Of a stretch of 64,000 bases of DNA, positions 1 to 8,199 are shown in pieces. This DNA comes from Actinoalloteichus_B caeruleus (GTDB taxonomy: Bacteria > Actinomycetota > Actinomycetes > Mycobacteriales > Pseudonocardiaceae). The notes beneath the pieces were generated by a model. The model saw only the letters and a program-made list of their open reading frames with translations. It made no database searches and had not been told where the DNA came from. Location: NCBI RefSeq assembly GCF_000718005.1, contig NZ_JODV01000011.1; one strand, given 5' to 3'. The position numbers and the translations under genes are program-made. The number at the start of each line of letters is the position of its first letter. The first letter of the stretch is position 1.

Positions 1-2
1 CC

Positions 3-611
3 CCCGTGCTCGACCGGGCCGCCGAGGAGGACGTCCCGGTGATCACCCTCAACCGATCGCTGGAGACGACCACCGCCGCCGTGCTCCCCGACGTCGAGCA
101 GGCGGGGCGGGTGGCGGCGCGCGGTGTCCTGGGGACCGGCGTGATCGGCGAGGTCGCCGTGCTCCGCGGCGTGCCGGACACCACGGCCAGCCAGCAGGTC
201 TTCACCGGTTTCGAGGAGACCCTCGCCGAGCGCGACGAGGTCACCCTGATCGCCGAGCGCGCCGCCGGGTACGACCGGGACCGGGCAGCCGAGCGCACCA
301 CCGAGCTCCTCGACGCGCATCCCTACCTGGTCGCGATCTTCGCCGAGACCGACGAGATGGCGCTCGGCGCCCTCGACGCGCTCGGGGACCGCGCCGGTCG
401 GGACGTGCTCGTCCTGGGTTTCGGTGGCGGTGACGAGGCCCGGGCCGCCCTCGCCGAGGGGACGCTGACCGCGACGGTGACCGAACAACCAGGGGAACTG
501 GGACGTGCGGGGGTCCGGCACGCCGTCCGCGTCCTCACCGAGGACGAGCCGGCGGAACGGGTCCTGGTGGATCACGTGTTGGTGGACCGGGAGAACGCCG
601 CCGCCGGCTGA
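3..611 (+). CDS. Sugar-type periplasmic binding domain protein, C-terminal part (5' end outside window)
   Basis: The 202 visible residues look like the C-terminal two thirds of a periplasmic-binding-protein-like fold of the RbsB/LacI group: PVITLNR near the start, a segment GEVAVLRG, the TDEMALGALDAL segment that follows the hinge, and an ending like VDHVLVDRENA. Such domains bind sugars, either as the solute receptor of an ABC importer or as the effector domain of a LacI regulator. The reading frame is open to the left edge, so the start, any lipobox and any DNA-binding domain lie outside the window. The two roles cannot be separated from what is visible. No transporter gene follows; the next gene is convergent. 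Confidence 0.6.
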   Translation, partial: PVLDRAAEEDVPVITLNRSLETTTAAVLPDVEQAGRVAARGVLGTGVIGEVAVLRGVPDTTASQQVFTGFEETLAERDEVTLIAERAAGYDRDRAAERTTELLDAHPYLVAIFAETDEMALGALDALGDRAGRDVLVLGFGGGDEARAALAEGTLTATVTEQPGELGRAGVRHAVRVLTEDEPAERVLVDHVLVDRENAAAG

Positions 612-724
612 GCGCCCCCGGGAACCGGCCCTGGCGAGGCGGACGGGGCGTCCGAGGCGGCCATCGGGGAGACCGCGGCGACGCCCTCGGGTGGTCGGTC
701 GGCTGCCCCGGGTGCGGCCGCCCT

Positions 725-1312
725 TCAGCGACGACCGAGGAGCGACCACCTGCGGCCGGGCCGTCCCGCCCGCAGGCTGCTGTGGACCAGTTCGCCCCGC
801 AGCACGATCCGGCGCCCGAAGGCCGAGGCTGGCGCGAGGTCCCGCAGCCGGACGACGCTGTGCTTCGACGTCACCTCGTCCTGCACGGCGATGCCCTCCG
901 GAACGGTCAGGACCAGGTGGCTGTGCCGCATCGCCACGGTGATCAGGACCGTCTCCCCCGCGAACTCGGCCTGCGTGAAGTCGAGGCGGACGACGCCGCC
1001 CTGGTTCTCCACGCGGAGCGCCGTCGGTACCCGCCAGTGGCCCTCCCGGACGAGGCTCGAGCCGTGGCTGGAGAGCGTCATCGACTCCGGCTCCTCCGCG
1101 CCGGCCCGCAGGGAGAGGCCGGGGAGGTCGACCAGGAGGGAGTTGAGGTCACCCCGCGTGCGCGCCGTCAGCGCGGAGTCGGTGCGGGTGGTGAACTCGT
1201 CGAGGTCGATCAGGCCAAGCCCGATCGCTTTCTGCAGCAGACCGACGACGTGCTGCCGTTCCGCGTCGGAGACCCGGAGGTATCTCGGTGCGACTGGATT
1301 CGTTGCCGTCAC
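725..1312 (-). CDS. DUF1707 domain protein
   Basis: The 195-residue protein begins with a DUF1707 (SHOCT-like) domain at about residues 11-66: LRVSDAER, then DLDEF, then LTARTRGDLNSLLVDLP. The rest is beta-rich and ends in basic residues, like the LiaF-type C-termini often fused to DUF1707. No membrane segment is visible. Function is unknown; proteins of this type are common in actinobacteria and are suspected of envelope roles. The GTG at 1312 is chosen because a TACCCT -10 box ends seven bases before it, which predicts a leaderless transcript; an in-frame GTG at 1318 is the alternative. Its neighbour at 1557 on the same strand belongs to a separate two-component operon. Confidence 0.7.
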   Translation of the reverse strand: MTATNPVAPRYLRVSDAERQHVVGLLQKAIGLGLIDLDEFTTRTDSALTARTRGDLNSLLVDLPGLSLRAGAEEPESMTLSSHGSSLVREGHWRVPTALRVENQGGVVRLDFTQAEFAGETVLITVAMRHSHLVLTVPEGIAVQDEVTSKHSVVRLRDLAPASAFGRRIVLRGELVHSSLRAGRPGRRWSLLGRR

Positions 1313-1319
1313 CCTCACC

Positions 1320-1325
1320 AGGGTA
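1320..1325 (-). promoter_or_regulatory. -10 box TACCCT of the DUF1707 gene
   Basis: TACCCT on the minus strand lies seven bases before the GTG at 1312, the usual geometry of leaderless actinobacterial promoters. Confidence 0.45.
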
Positions 1326-1556
1326 GGACACCGCCGGGGCCGGTGTGCTGGTCTTCCGGCGGAAACATGGGCGCTCGAACCCCGCCGCATCGCTCGTCGT
1401 GCCCGCGCTCCCCACCGACCACGAACCCGGGGAGCAGCTGCGCGTCCCGCCGCCAGCCGGCCGCGGTGGTCCACGAGCCCCGGGGACCTCGCCGCCCCGG
1501 AGCCCTCCTCCCCGCTCGTTCCCCGAGGCGTGCCCGTCCCGGAGTCGAGCGCGTGC

Positions 1557-2219
1557 CTAGTCGGGGTCGCGGTCCAGACCGTGCTCGATCGCGTACCTGG
1601 TGAGTTCGACGCGGTTGTGCAGCTGGAGCTTCCGCAACGTCGACTGCACGTGGTTCTCCACCGTCCGGTGCGAGATCACCAGCCGCCGGGCGATCTGCCG
1701 CGCCGTCAGTCCCTTCGCGACCAACCGGAGCACCTCGGTCTCCCGCTCGGTGAGCTGAGGGGCCTCCTGGCCGCTGTCCCCCGAGGCCGCCATCCGCCGG
1801 TACTCCCCCAGTACGAGCCCGGCCAGGCCGGCGGTGAACACGGCGTCCCCCGCCGCCGTCTGCCGCACCGCCGCGACGAGTTCCTCCACGGAGGCCGACT
1901 TCACCAGGTAGCCGGACGCCCCGGCCTTCACCGCCTCCAGCACGTCGCTGTGCTCCCCGCTCGCTGAGAGCACCAGCACCCGGGTCTCCGGCAGCGCGGT
2001 CGTGATCTCCCTCGTCGCGTCCACTCCCGAGGAGGAACCCAGGTTCAGGTCCATCAGGACCACCGCCGGCCGGACGGTGCGGGCGATGCGGGCGGCGGCG
2101 TCCGCGTCCGACGCGGTCGCCAGGACCTCGAATCCCCGTTCGGTGAGGTCGCGGGCCACTCCGCCGCGCCAGATGGGGTGGTCGTCGACCACCATCACGG
2201 AAATCGGTGGGTCGGTCAC
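1557..2219 (-). CDS. NarL/FixJ-family response regulator
   Basis: The 220-residue protein has a receiver domain at about residues 6-125, with the acidic pair DD at 12-13, the phospho-acceptor Asp57 in VLMDLNL, the conserved Ser in VLSASG and the Lys in YLVKSAS. A LuxR-type helix-turn-helix follows at about 150-212 (LTERETEVLRLVAKG ... SHRTVENHV). It is expected to bind DNA once phosphorylated by the kinase encoded immediately upstream. GTG 2219 is preferred because it overlaps the kinase stop (GTGA) and has a strong GAAGGAGAGGAG ribosome-binding site; a start at 2270 would add 17 residues inside the kinase gene. Target genes cannot be read from the sequence. Confidence 0.9.
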   Translation of the reverse strand: MTDPPISVMVVDDHPIWRGGVARDLTERGFEVLATASDADAAARIARTVRPAVVLMDLNLGSSSGVDATREITTALPETRVLVLSASGEHSDVLEAVKAGASGYLVKSASVEELVAAVRQTAAGDAVFTAGLAGLVLGEYRRMAASGDSGQEAPQLTERETEVLRLVAKGLTARQIARRLVISHRTVENHVQSTLRKLQLHNRVELTRYAIEHGLDRDPD

Positions 2220-3376
2220 CTGCTCCTCTCCTTCCCCGCCGGATGTCGTCTTGGCACCCGCATCTCCCATTCGGTCCCCTCCCCCTCAGCCGTCTCCAGC
2301 GCCAGGCTGCCACCAAGCAGCTCCACGCGACGGCGCATGGAATGTGAAACACCCATCCGGCCCTCCACGGCGGCCGCCCCCAGCCGACCAGGTGGAATGC
2401 CCGGCCCGTCGTCGCGCACGCTGAGCACCACCTCGTCGCCGAGGTCCTCCAGCAACACCCAGGCACGCGCGGTGGGCCCCGCGTGCCGGTTGACGTTCGC
2501 CAGTGCCTCCCTGACCACCGCCAGCAGCTCCGAGGTGTCCGCCGAGGGCAGCACCACGGGCGTGGCCGGCACCGAGACGGCGACCCGGGAGGTGTTCAAC
2601 AGCCGCAGCTCCCTGCCGAGGTCGGTCTCCCCGTCCACCGAGGACTCGGGAGGAGCCGTGGTCACCAGGGCGCGCAGCGCGATCTCCTGTTCCCCCGCCA
2701 GCCGGGCGAGCTCGGCGGCCTCGCCGCCCAGGTCGGCGCCACGGCGCCTGACCCGGGCGAGCACCTGGAGCACGCTGTCGTGCACCATCCGGGCCAGCCG
2801 CTCCCGCTCGGCGGTCGCGGCCTCGGTCCGCAGTGCGCGGCGCAACCGCTCGTCCGACGCGCGGGCCGTGCTCGCCGCGTTGCCCAACACGAAGCCCACC
2901 CCGACGAGCATGACCGTGTCCCTGGCGATGTCGGTGTCCACATAGCCCCGGATCAGGTAGCTCACCAGCGCGGTCAACGACCCTGCCAGCACACCGCGCA
3001 ACGGCCCGCCCTGGACCGCGACCGCGACCACGGCGCCGGAGGCCCAGACCGTGGTCACCGAGGGGGTGGGCACGTCGAGTTGGTCCCTGCTCAGCACGAA
3101 CAGGGACAACAGCACGAGGACGTTCGTCAGCGCCAGGTCCACGTAGGCCGCGGCGCCCCGCCACCGGGGCCCCCGCACGTACGCGTAACCGATGACGCCG
3201 GTCCACAGCACCATCACGACCAGGATCGCGGCCCCCAGGCCCTGGTTCGCGTACCCCTCCCGGTGGACGGCGAAGGCGACGACCGCGTAGGCCAGGGTGA
3301 CGACACGGAGGATCACGGCGGCGATCCACAGCGGCCCGAGCAACCGCGAGTGGCGTTCACCAGTGGAAACAGTCAC
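2216..3376 (-). CDS. NarL-type sensor histidine kinase
   Basis: The 386-residue membrane kinase has about five to six hydrophobic segments in residues 1-170. A HisKA_3-type dimerisation helix follows with the phospho-acceptor His in MVHDSVLQ. The C-terminal HATPase domain shows the N box (EALANVNRHAG) and the G1 box (DDGPGIP). It resembles the MacS/DesK-like kinases that pair with LuxR regulators, and it overlaps its partner regulator by four bases, so the two are co-translated. No extracellular sensor domain is visible, so it probably senses through the membrane segments. The GTG start has TAGGTT ending six bases before it, suggesting a leaderless mRNA for the operon. Confidence 0.88.
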   Translation of the reverse strand: MTVSTGERHSRLLGPLWIAAVILRVVTLAYAVVAFAVHREGYANQGLGAAILVVMVLWTGVIGYAYVRGPRWRGAAAYVDLALTNVLVLLSLFVLSRDQLDVPTPSVTTVWASGAVVAVAVQGGPLRGVLAGSLTALVSYLIRGYVDTDIARDTVMLVGVGFVLGNAASTARASDERLRRALRTEAATAERERLARMVHDSVLQVLARVRRRGADLGGEAAELARLAGEQEIALRALVTTAPPESSVDGETDLGRELRLLNTSRVAVSVPATPVVLPSADTSELLAVVREALANVNRHAGPTARAWVLLEDLGDEVVLSVRDDGPGIPPGRLGAAAVEGRMGVSHSMRRRVELLGGSLALETAEGEGTEWEMRVPRRHPAGKERSR

Positions 3377-3749
3377 CGTCGCAACCTATCCGAGTGAAGC
3401 GGCTCCTGATCCGGGGCGGTGGCACGATCCCTCTCGCGGAGCAGCCGCGCCCCGCCGACCGGACCAACGGGCGGGCTGCCCACCCGATGCCACCCACTGG
3501 TCACGAACTGATCACGGTGCGCGACGTCGATGCGACGACCGTGTGACGGGTGGCGGTTGGCCTTCTGCCCGCCGCGCGACTGTGCCAGGCTGTTTTTCCA
3601 ACCGAGCGGTGTCGGACCGCAGGGGACGGAGGCGTCAGCCACCGCGACGGACATCGTCGGGCGCCAGCTGACCGGGCGCCCACGTCGGTCGCCGACGACG
3701 AGGGCCGTGCCGTGCGACGCCCGCGACCCTCAGCACGCGGGAGGACTGC
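3377..3749 (+). other. Divergent intergenic region
   Basis: It separates the kinase operon (minus) from the diguanylate cyclase (plus) and must hold both promoters. Apart from the TAGGTT box of the kinase and a GGGAGG ribosome-binding site before 3750, I see nothing specific in it. Confidence 0.4.
3383..3388 (-). promoter_or_regulatory. -10 box TAGGTT of the two-component operon
   Basis: TAGGTT on the minus strand lies six bases before the kinase GTG, predicting leaderless transcription. Confidence 0.45.
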
Positions 3750-4949
3750 TTGCGTCACTGGGAGCTGTGGTCCCTGCGGTGGAGCGCGCTCGCCTACTGG
3801 CTGGTGGTCTGGGCGGTGGCGCTGGCCGTCTGCGTCCTCGCCGTCGCCGCGTCCGGACGGCCGGAACCCGAGGAGCTGCACCGCTTCGGTGCCATCGCGT
3901 TGACCGCCGCCCTGGTCATCGTCTGCACCCGGCTGGTCGGGCGCATCCGGGGCGAGCGGGAGCGCAGCCCGTGGGCCATCCACTGCTGCTACCTCCTCGC
4001 CGGGCTGCTCACGCTACCGCTGAACCTCGTCGTCCTCCTCCTGCTCGGTCCGGCCCTGCACGGAGTCCTCGGCGCGCGTCCAGCCCCGCACCGCTGGGCC
4101 TTCACCACCGCCGCCACCGTGGTGGCCACCTTCCTCGCCCGTGCCTTCGTCGGGTGGCACGACGTCACCGCCAGCCCCAACGACATCGTCCTGGCGGGTG
4201 TCGTCCTCGTGCTCACCCGGGCGCTGCTGGTGGGTGTGGGGTTCTGGCTGCGGGACCCCTCCGCCGGGGTGGTCCCGGTCGCCGGTGACCCGATCGACAT
4301 CGTGCTCGGCGTGGTCGCGGTGTGCCTGGGCGGCCTGATGGGACTCGTCGCCATGTCCCACGGGGCGGCCTACGCGCTGCTGGTCGGCCCGCCGATGGCC
4401 CTGCTGGACCAGGTCGGTCGACTCCCGCACTGGCGGCGGTCCGCGCAGCACGACGCCAAGACCGGTCTGGCCAACGCCGTGCACTGGGACCGGGTGGCCA
4501 GGGACGAACTGGCCCGCGCTCGCCCGAGGAGGACCCCGGTCGCGCTCCTCCTCCTCGACATCGACCACTTCAAGCGGGTCAACGACCAGGTCGGCCACCT
4601 CGCCGGTGACGCCGCGCTCGCCGCCGTCGCGCTGCTCCTGCGCAGCAGCGTTCGCCGTGGGGACGCGGTCGGTCGTTTCGGGGGTGAGGAGTTCGTGGTG
4701 CTCCTCCAGGACGCCGGCTCCCAGGAGGCCAGGGCGGTGGCGGAGGCGCTGCGGGGCGCTGTCGCCGAACTGCGCGTCCCGGTGCCGTGCGCGGACGGCG
4801 AGTGGCGCGACCTGGACGGCATCACCATCAGCATCGGCGTCGCCACCTCGGAACGGTTCGGCTACGACCTGTCCAGCCTGCTGACGGCCGCCGACGCCGC
4901 ACTCCTCTCCGCCAAGGGCGCCGGCCGGAACCTGGTGACGATGGCCTGA
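3750..4949 (+). CDS. Membrane-bound diguanylate cyclase (GGDEF)
   Basis: The 399-residue protein has a membrane region of about six to seven helices (residues 10-215) followed by a GGDEF domain (about 225-395). The domain is intact: metal-binding Asp in LLDIDHFK, the signature GGEEF, and an RxxD inhibitory site (RRGD) five residues before it. It should therefore make cyclic di-GMP from two GTP and be subject to product inhibition. There is no EAL domain. The start is TTG, preceded by GGGAGG at good spacing. It is a single gene between convergent and divergent neighbours. The membrane part is not an obvious MASE family to my eye, so the signal is unknown. Confidence 0.88.
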   Translation: MRHWELWSLRWSALAYWLVVWAVALAVCVLAVAASGRPEPEELHRFGAIALTAALVIVCTRLVGRIRGERERSPWAIHCCYLLAGLLTLPLNLVVLLLLGPALHGVLGARPAPHRWAFTTAATVVATFLARAFVGWHDVTASPNDIVLAGVVLVLTRALLVGVGFWLRDPSAGVVPVAGDPIDIVLGVVAVCLGGLMGLVAMSHGAAYALLVGPPMALLDQVGRLPHWRRSAQHDAKTGLANAVHWDRVARDELARARPRRTPVALLLLDIDHFKRVNDQVGHLAGDAALAAVALLLRSSVRRGDAVGRFGGEEFVVLLQDAGSQEARAVAEALRGAVAELRVPVPCADGEWRDLDGITISIGVATSERFGYDLSSLLTAADAALLSAKGAGRNLVTMA

Positions 4950-5267
4950 GCCGGACGCGACCGGGTGGACGGGCGGACCCCCGCTGGTGCGGGGGGTGGC
5001 ATGGGCGGGCCGGCGCGTGGGACGAGGAGGTGACGGGTCACCGCTGCCGGATTCGGCGGAGCGCCGGGGGCCGTCCGCCCGCGCACGCTCGAGGCCGGCG
5101 CGCGCACCTCCCGGACCGGCCCCACGGCCCGGCCTCGAACGGAACCCAGCCTCCTCGGCGGGCGGACCACCCCGCGCCGGGATCGCACCCCGCGACGGGA
5201 TGCCAGCCGACGAGGCGGGTCACGGGTTCCGACGTGGCCGGCGGCACGGCAGGCTGGGCTCCCGGGG
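4950..5267 (+). other. Convergent intergenic region
   Basis: This lies between the ends of the cyclase and the AI-2E family gene. I see no gene and no clean terminator; the open frames across it have no recognisable product. Confidence 0.35.
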
Positions 5268-6569
5268 TCAGCTGTCCTTGCTCGCCGGGCCGCCGGACGG
5301 ATCCGAACCGCCCGAGTCCTCCGAGGAGCCGGATCCGCCGGACCCACCAGCAGGACCGGACGACCCGGGACCGGAGGAACTCGGCTTGCCCCGGCGCCGC
5401 ACGTTGGGCAGGACCGATCGTGCCTTCGCCGGGTTCAGCCGGCTCAGCTTGGGCAGGCTGAGCCGGGGCGCCGGCTCGTCCTCGGCCGGCCGGTTCTCGG
5501 CCTGGCGGCGCAGTGACTTGATCCCGGCGTTGAGGACGGCCACCAGCGGGACCGCGAGCAGAGCACCGGCGATACCCGCCTGCACGACTCCGACGGTGAT
5601 CGCGAGGACGACGGCGAGCGGGTGGAGTCGGACGGCCCGGCCGAGCAGCAGCGGTTGCAGGACGTGACCCTCCAGCTGCTGGACCAGCAGGACGACGCCC
5701 AGGACCAGGAGTGCCGTGACCAGGCCGTTCGCGACCAGGGCGACGAGGACCGCGACCAGACCGGACACCACGGCGCCGACGATGGGCACGAACGCGCCGA
5801 GGAAGACCAGCGCCGCGAGCGGGATCGCCAGCGGTACCTCGAGGACGACCAGGCCGATGCCGATGCCGACGGCGTCGACGATGGCCACCAGCGCGGTGGC
5901 GCGCACGTAGCCCACCAGCGACTGGAAGCCGTGCACACCCGCCAGCCGGACGCGCTCCCGGGTGGCCCCGGAGAACACCCCGGTCAGGTAGGTCCAGATC
6001 CGGGCGCCGTCGTGCAGGAAGAAGATGAGGGTGAAGAGCGCGAGCAGGAGTCCCGTGAGCAGTTCGCCGACGGTGGTGGCCGTGGAGATGGCACCGGAGG
6101 TGATCAGGTCCTGGTTGGACTGGAGCATCGTGGTGAGCTGGCCGAGGAAGTCGTCGATCTGGTCCTGCTGGAGTTGGAGCGGGCCCTCGACCAGCCAGGT
6201 CCGGATGGTCTCGATGCTGTCGACGACCTTGTCCACCAGGTCGGGGAGACCGGTGCTGAAGGCCGTGATCACGAAGGTGAGCACCCCGGCGAGGACCGCG
6301 AGCCCGCTCACCATGACCAGTGCGGTGGATACCCCGCGCGGCACCCCCCAGCGCACGAGCCGGTCGACGGCCGGCGCGAGGAGGGCGGCGAGCAGCAGGG
6401 CGATCGCCACCGGGACGACCACGACGGAGAAGGCGCCGATCAGCCAGGCCACCACCCAGACGGCGGCGGCGACCACCAGGAGACGTCCGCAGACAGCGGC
6501 CGCGACCTGGAGGGGACGTGGGACGGGGGGACCGGGGTCGACGCGCGCTTCCTGTTTCGCCTCACTCAC
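5268..6569 (-). CDS. AI-2E family transporter (membrane permease)
   Basis: The 433-residue protein belongs to the AI-2E/PerM family (PF01594). It has an N-terminal cluster of hydrophobic segments, a long soluble loop (about residues 90-150, predicted helical) and a C-terminal block of closely spaced helices up to about residue 370. The last 60 residues are rich in Pro, Ser, Gly and basic residues and probably lie in the cytoplasm. Family members have been linked to autoinducer-2 export and to Na+/H+ antiport, so the substrate is open. The GTG start has TACCGT seven bases upstream, suggesting a leaderless mRNA. It is monocistronic, divergent from the secreted-protein gene at 6933. Confidence 0.82.
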   Translation of the reverse strand: MSEAKQEARVDPGPPVPRPLQVAAAVCGRLLVVAAAVWVVAWLIGAFSVVVVPVAIALLLAALLAPAVDRLVRWGVPRGVSTALVMVSGLAVLAGVLTFVITAFSTGLPDLVDKVVDSIETIRTWLVEGPLQLQQDQIDDFLGQLTTMLQSNQDLITSGAISTATTVGELLTGLLLALFTLIFFLHDGARIWTYLTGVFSGATRERVRLAGVHGFQSLVGYVRATALVAIVDAVGIGIGLVVLEVPLAIPLAALVFLGAFVPIVGAVVSGLVAVLVALVANGLVTALLVLGVVLLVQQLEGHVLQPLLLGRAVRLHPLAVVLAITVGVVQAGIAGALLAVPLVAVLNAGIKSLRRQAENRPAEDEPAPRLSLPKLSRLNPAKARSVLPNVRRRGKPSSSGPGSSGPAGGSGGSGSSEDSGGSDPSGGPASKDS

Positions 6570-6932
6570 CCCAGCTACGGTAATCGTCCTGGTGGGCCGG
6601 GTGGTGCGGGTTCGCCCCGGAAGCCGCTCGCGCCACCTCCCGCTGACCGTCGTGGGTCCGCCCGCCGAGCGGGGCCGGCCGGGCCCGCGACCGCCCCTCC
6701 CGATCGGACCCGGGTGGCATCGCCCCTGGTGGAGGGCCTCGGGTGCCCCGCGGCGTCATCCGGTCCGGTGATCTTTGCGGACGGGGCTGCCATTCCGCCG
6801 ATGGCTGTGAGTAACGTATGTGTCGCAGCCGGTCCACTCCGGATCGACTGAAATTCCCTGACGTCGTGCCGATTCTCGCCGCGCCGGAGAGTGACCCAGG
6901 TCATCTCCCGCCGGTAGACCTGGAGGGTCCAG
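6570..6932 (+). other. Divergent intergenic region
   Basis: It contains the leaderless promoter of the AI-2E gene at its left end and the GGAGGG ribosome-binding site of the gene at 6933 at its right end. The A/T-richer stretch around 6800-6870 is the likely promoter of the secreted-protein gene. Nothing else stands out. Confidence 0.35.
6577..6582 (-). promoter_or_regulatory. -10 box TACCGT of the AI-2E family gene
   Basis: TACCGT on the minus strand lies seven bases before the GTG start. Confidence 0.4.
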
Positions 6933-7964
6933 TTGTCAGCCGCCGACCAGCACACGGGATCAGGAGGCCGCCGTTTCCGGCGCCTGCTGTCACGTGCCGC
7001 GCTGGCCGCCGGGGGCACGCTGGCCGCCACGGCGATCGCCTGGACCCTCGGTAGCGGCACCGCCGCCGCCGACCAGAAGGACCCCGCTCCCCGGAGCCTC
7101 GTCGGAGTTCTCCGTGAGATCCCGGCGGCGCCGCCGGTCCGCTCCGTGCTCGGCACGGTCGACGAACTGGGGGGAGCCACTCTCGGTGCTCCTCGCCGCC
7201 TCGTCGCCGGTGAGCCCGAGGGGGCTTCGCCGGCGCACGCCGCTCCGGAGGAGGGCGAGCCGGCGGAGGACGGCCGGGAGAGCGCGTTGGGCCGGGTCGT
7301 CAAGCCGGTCGGTTCCGTGGTGAACCGGCTCTCCGACGCCGTGCTGCACGGCGGGCGGGACGACGCCGAGCACGACGACTCCACCGGGGCGTCCGACGGT
7401 GGGTTGCTCCCGCTGCCCATCGGCAAGGACGGCCTCGTGGGCGCGGTGCTGCCTGGCGGCGGTTCGGCCCAGGAGAACCCCGCCACGGACGCCACCGGTC
7501 CCGGCCAGGGCACGGGCGCCGAAGGTTCGGAGCAGCTCGGCGACCGCCCGGAGCAGGACCGCCCGGACGAGGACGACGACACCGACGAGGCCCGGGAGGC
7601 GGAGGACCGCCCCTCGGATTCCCGTACGAGCCGTCCCTCGACCGGTGTGGGCGTGGATCCCACGTCCCCCTGGGGCGCCACGGGCGTCCCGTCCCCCCTC
7701 GGCCACGGTGCCGAGCAGGAACACGGTGAGCAGGACACCTCCTCACCCAAGCTCCCCCGGGGTGCGTCCCACGCCCCCGCGACCCACCCGGCCCCCGCTG
7801 GTTCCTCGGCGAGCGCATCGCCGTCCGGACCGGGTGCCCTCATGCTGGGCCACGTCGTTCCGACCGTGAACGCTCAGCTCCTCTCCAGCGGCCTCGCCGT
7901 CCAGCCGATCGCGCAGGGCGTCGCCGCGGAGCAGCCGGAGCAGCCCGGCGTCACCCCCGACTGA
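6933..7964 (+). CDS. Secreted acidic low-complexity protein, unknown function
   Basis: I do not recognise this 343-residue protein. It has a basic N-terminus with RR pairs, a hydrophobic stretch (ALAAGGTLAATAIAWTL) and a likely cleavage site after GTAAA at about residue 47. The mature part is rich in Asp, Glu, Gly, Ser and Pro, with no cysteine and few hydrophobic patches; it is probably disordered and outside the membrane. The segment VLREIPAAPPVRSVLGTVDELGG just after cleavage looks more ordered. The TTG start is supported by GGAGGG five bases upstream. The next gene (8200) also encodes a large secreted protein, so the two may work together at the cell surface, but nothing in the sequence proves this. 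Confidence 0.6.
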   Translation: MSAADQHTGSGGRRFRRLLSRAALAAGGTLAATAIAWTLGSGTAAADQKDPAPRSLVGVLREIPAAPPVRSVLGTVDELGGATLGAPRRLVAGEPEGASPAHAAPEEGEPAEDGRESALGRVVKPVGSVVNRLSDAVLHGGRDDAEHDDSTGASDGGLLPLPIGKDGLVGAVLPGGGSAQENPATDATGPGQGTGAEGSEQLGDRPEQDRPDEDDDTDEAREAEDRPSDSRTSRPSTGVGVDPTSPWGATGVPSPLGHGAEQEHGEQDTSSPKLPRGASHAPATHPAPAGSSASASPSGPGALMLGHVVPTVNAQLLSSGLAVQPIAQGVAAEQPEQPGVTPD

Positions 7965-8199
7965 CACCTCGCGCGGATTCAGCACCCCTCCCCGGTGCGC
8001 TGGTTCTCCAGCCTGTGCGAGGTCCTTCGTGTTGAGTCCGCGAGCCACCACCCCCTGGGCAGGCGGCATCGCGCTCTGAGCGCCTTCTCCCGCCGCTGCC
8101 CCGTCGAACTGGGTGGCCGGACCACTTCCCCTCACGGTGCGCACTGGTCCGACTACCTGACCCACTCCCCCTCGGGTAAGCGAAACGGAAGGAGCCCCC